DNA of 64,000 nt from Planomonospora parontospora (lineage in GTDB: Bacteria; Actinomycetota; Actinomycetes; Streptosporangiales; Streptosporangiaceae). Below the pieces are notes generated by a model. The model was given only the letters and a program-made list of their open reading frames with translations, was not told where the DNA came from and did not search any database. The stretch lies in assembly GCA_014647935.1 (NCBI GenBank), contig BMQD01000001.1, forward strand, positions 558,001-622,000, given 5' to 3'. This document shows positions 63,800 through 64,000 of the stretch, one piece after another (the stretch's first letter is position 1; each line of letters opens with the position of its first letter). A program made the translations under genes and the position numbers.

Positions 63800-64000
63800 T
63801 CACGCGGGGCGGCGCTGCAGGTGCTCGGCGGCCAGCAGTTCTCGTCCGCGCACGTCGGAGACGAGTTCGGGGTCGATGGTCTCGCCTCGCCGGAGCACAC
63901 TGACCGCACCGGTCCGTTCTAGGATCACGACCGCGACGTCGTCGTATCGGTGGACGGCTGCGAGCCGCAGCTTCTGCCGCAGCTCGTCCTCGACGATCTG
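63800..64000 (-). CDS. C-terminal fragment of a DUF421/YetF-like membrane protein
   Basis: Open reading frame entering from the right edge on the minus strand; 66 residues and a TGA stop at 63802-63800. The sequence DELRQKLRLAAVHRYDDVAV then VILERTGAVSVLRRGE resembles the cytoplasmic C-terminal domain of DUF421 (YetF) proteins. Most of the gene lies outside the window, so the identification is tentative. The convergent gap 63677-63799 holds no clear terminator. Confidence 0.5.
   Translation of the reverse strand, partial: QIVEDELRQKLRLAAVHRYDDVAVVILERTGAVSVLRRGETIDPELVSDVRGRELLAAEHLQRRPA

Overview
The window is very GC-rich (well over 70 % by eye), densely coded and uses GTG/TTG starts often. 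Gene content and order fit a mycelial actinobacterium of the Streptosporangiales type, such as Streptosporangium, Nonomuraea or Microbispora. The species assignment is inference. The gene order polA-rpsA-coaE-uvrB, then pyrG-nudix-xerD-parA-scpA-scpB-pseudouridine synthase-cmk-der, is the conserved actinobacterial chromosomal backbone also known from Mycobacterium. I see no tRNA, rRNA, CRISPR array, insertion sequence or prophage.

Layout. 1-2.1 kb: the end of a branched-chain amino acid ABC operon (livM', livG, livF) and a bidirectional terminator. 2.1-5.3 kb: a lipoprotein and a polar amino acid (glutamate-type) ABC operon. 5.7-20.1 kb: housekeeping genes polA, rpsA, coaE and uvrB, interleaved with a polysaccharide deacetylase, a GNAT enzyme, a tiny secreted protein, a Spo0M homologue and a pair of membrane SPFH/band-7 proteins. 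20.1-22.7 kb: a Uma2-type protein and a three-gene membrane/acetyltransferase operon. 22.9-34.8 kb: pyrG to der, covering nucleotide synthesis, chromosome partition and condensation, rRNA modification and aromatic amino acid synthesis (aroH, tyrA). 34.9-48 kb, minus strand: an LprG/P55-like lipid export pair, a MarR regulator, a phosphopantetheinyl transferase and a complete nine-gene mce operon (yrbEA-yrbEB-mceABCDEF-mas). 48.2-54.8 kb, minus strand: an Xaa-Pro aminopeptidase and a second, complete liv operon, divergent from a PucR-type regulator. 56.2-62.4 kb: a CBS-domain protein and a five-gene nickel-type ABC operon whose promoter carries a Nur-like box over the -35. 62.4-64 kb: a small Smr protein, an unrecognised protein and the end of a DUF421/YetF-like gene.

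Most notable observations. (1) The xerD homologue keeps Arg, Lys, HxxR and the second His of the tyrosine recombinases but has Ala at the position of the nucleophilic Tyr. (2) The nik operon has a textbook-looking Nur box. (3) Two tandem repeat arrays look like serial duplications of a gene's 3' end (tyrA, and nikD running into the nikE ribosome-binding site). (4) A pseudouridine synthase carries a disordered Arg/Gly/Asp repeat extension of about 330 residues. (5) Many genes have a TANNNT -10 element 6-8 nt before the start codon, implying leaderless mRNAs. No wholly new multi-gene system is evident; most of the window is core genome with transport operons.
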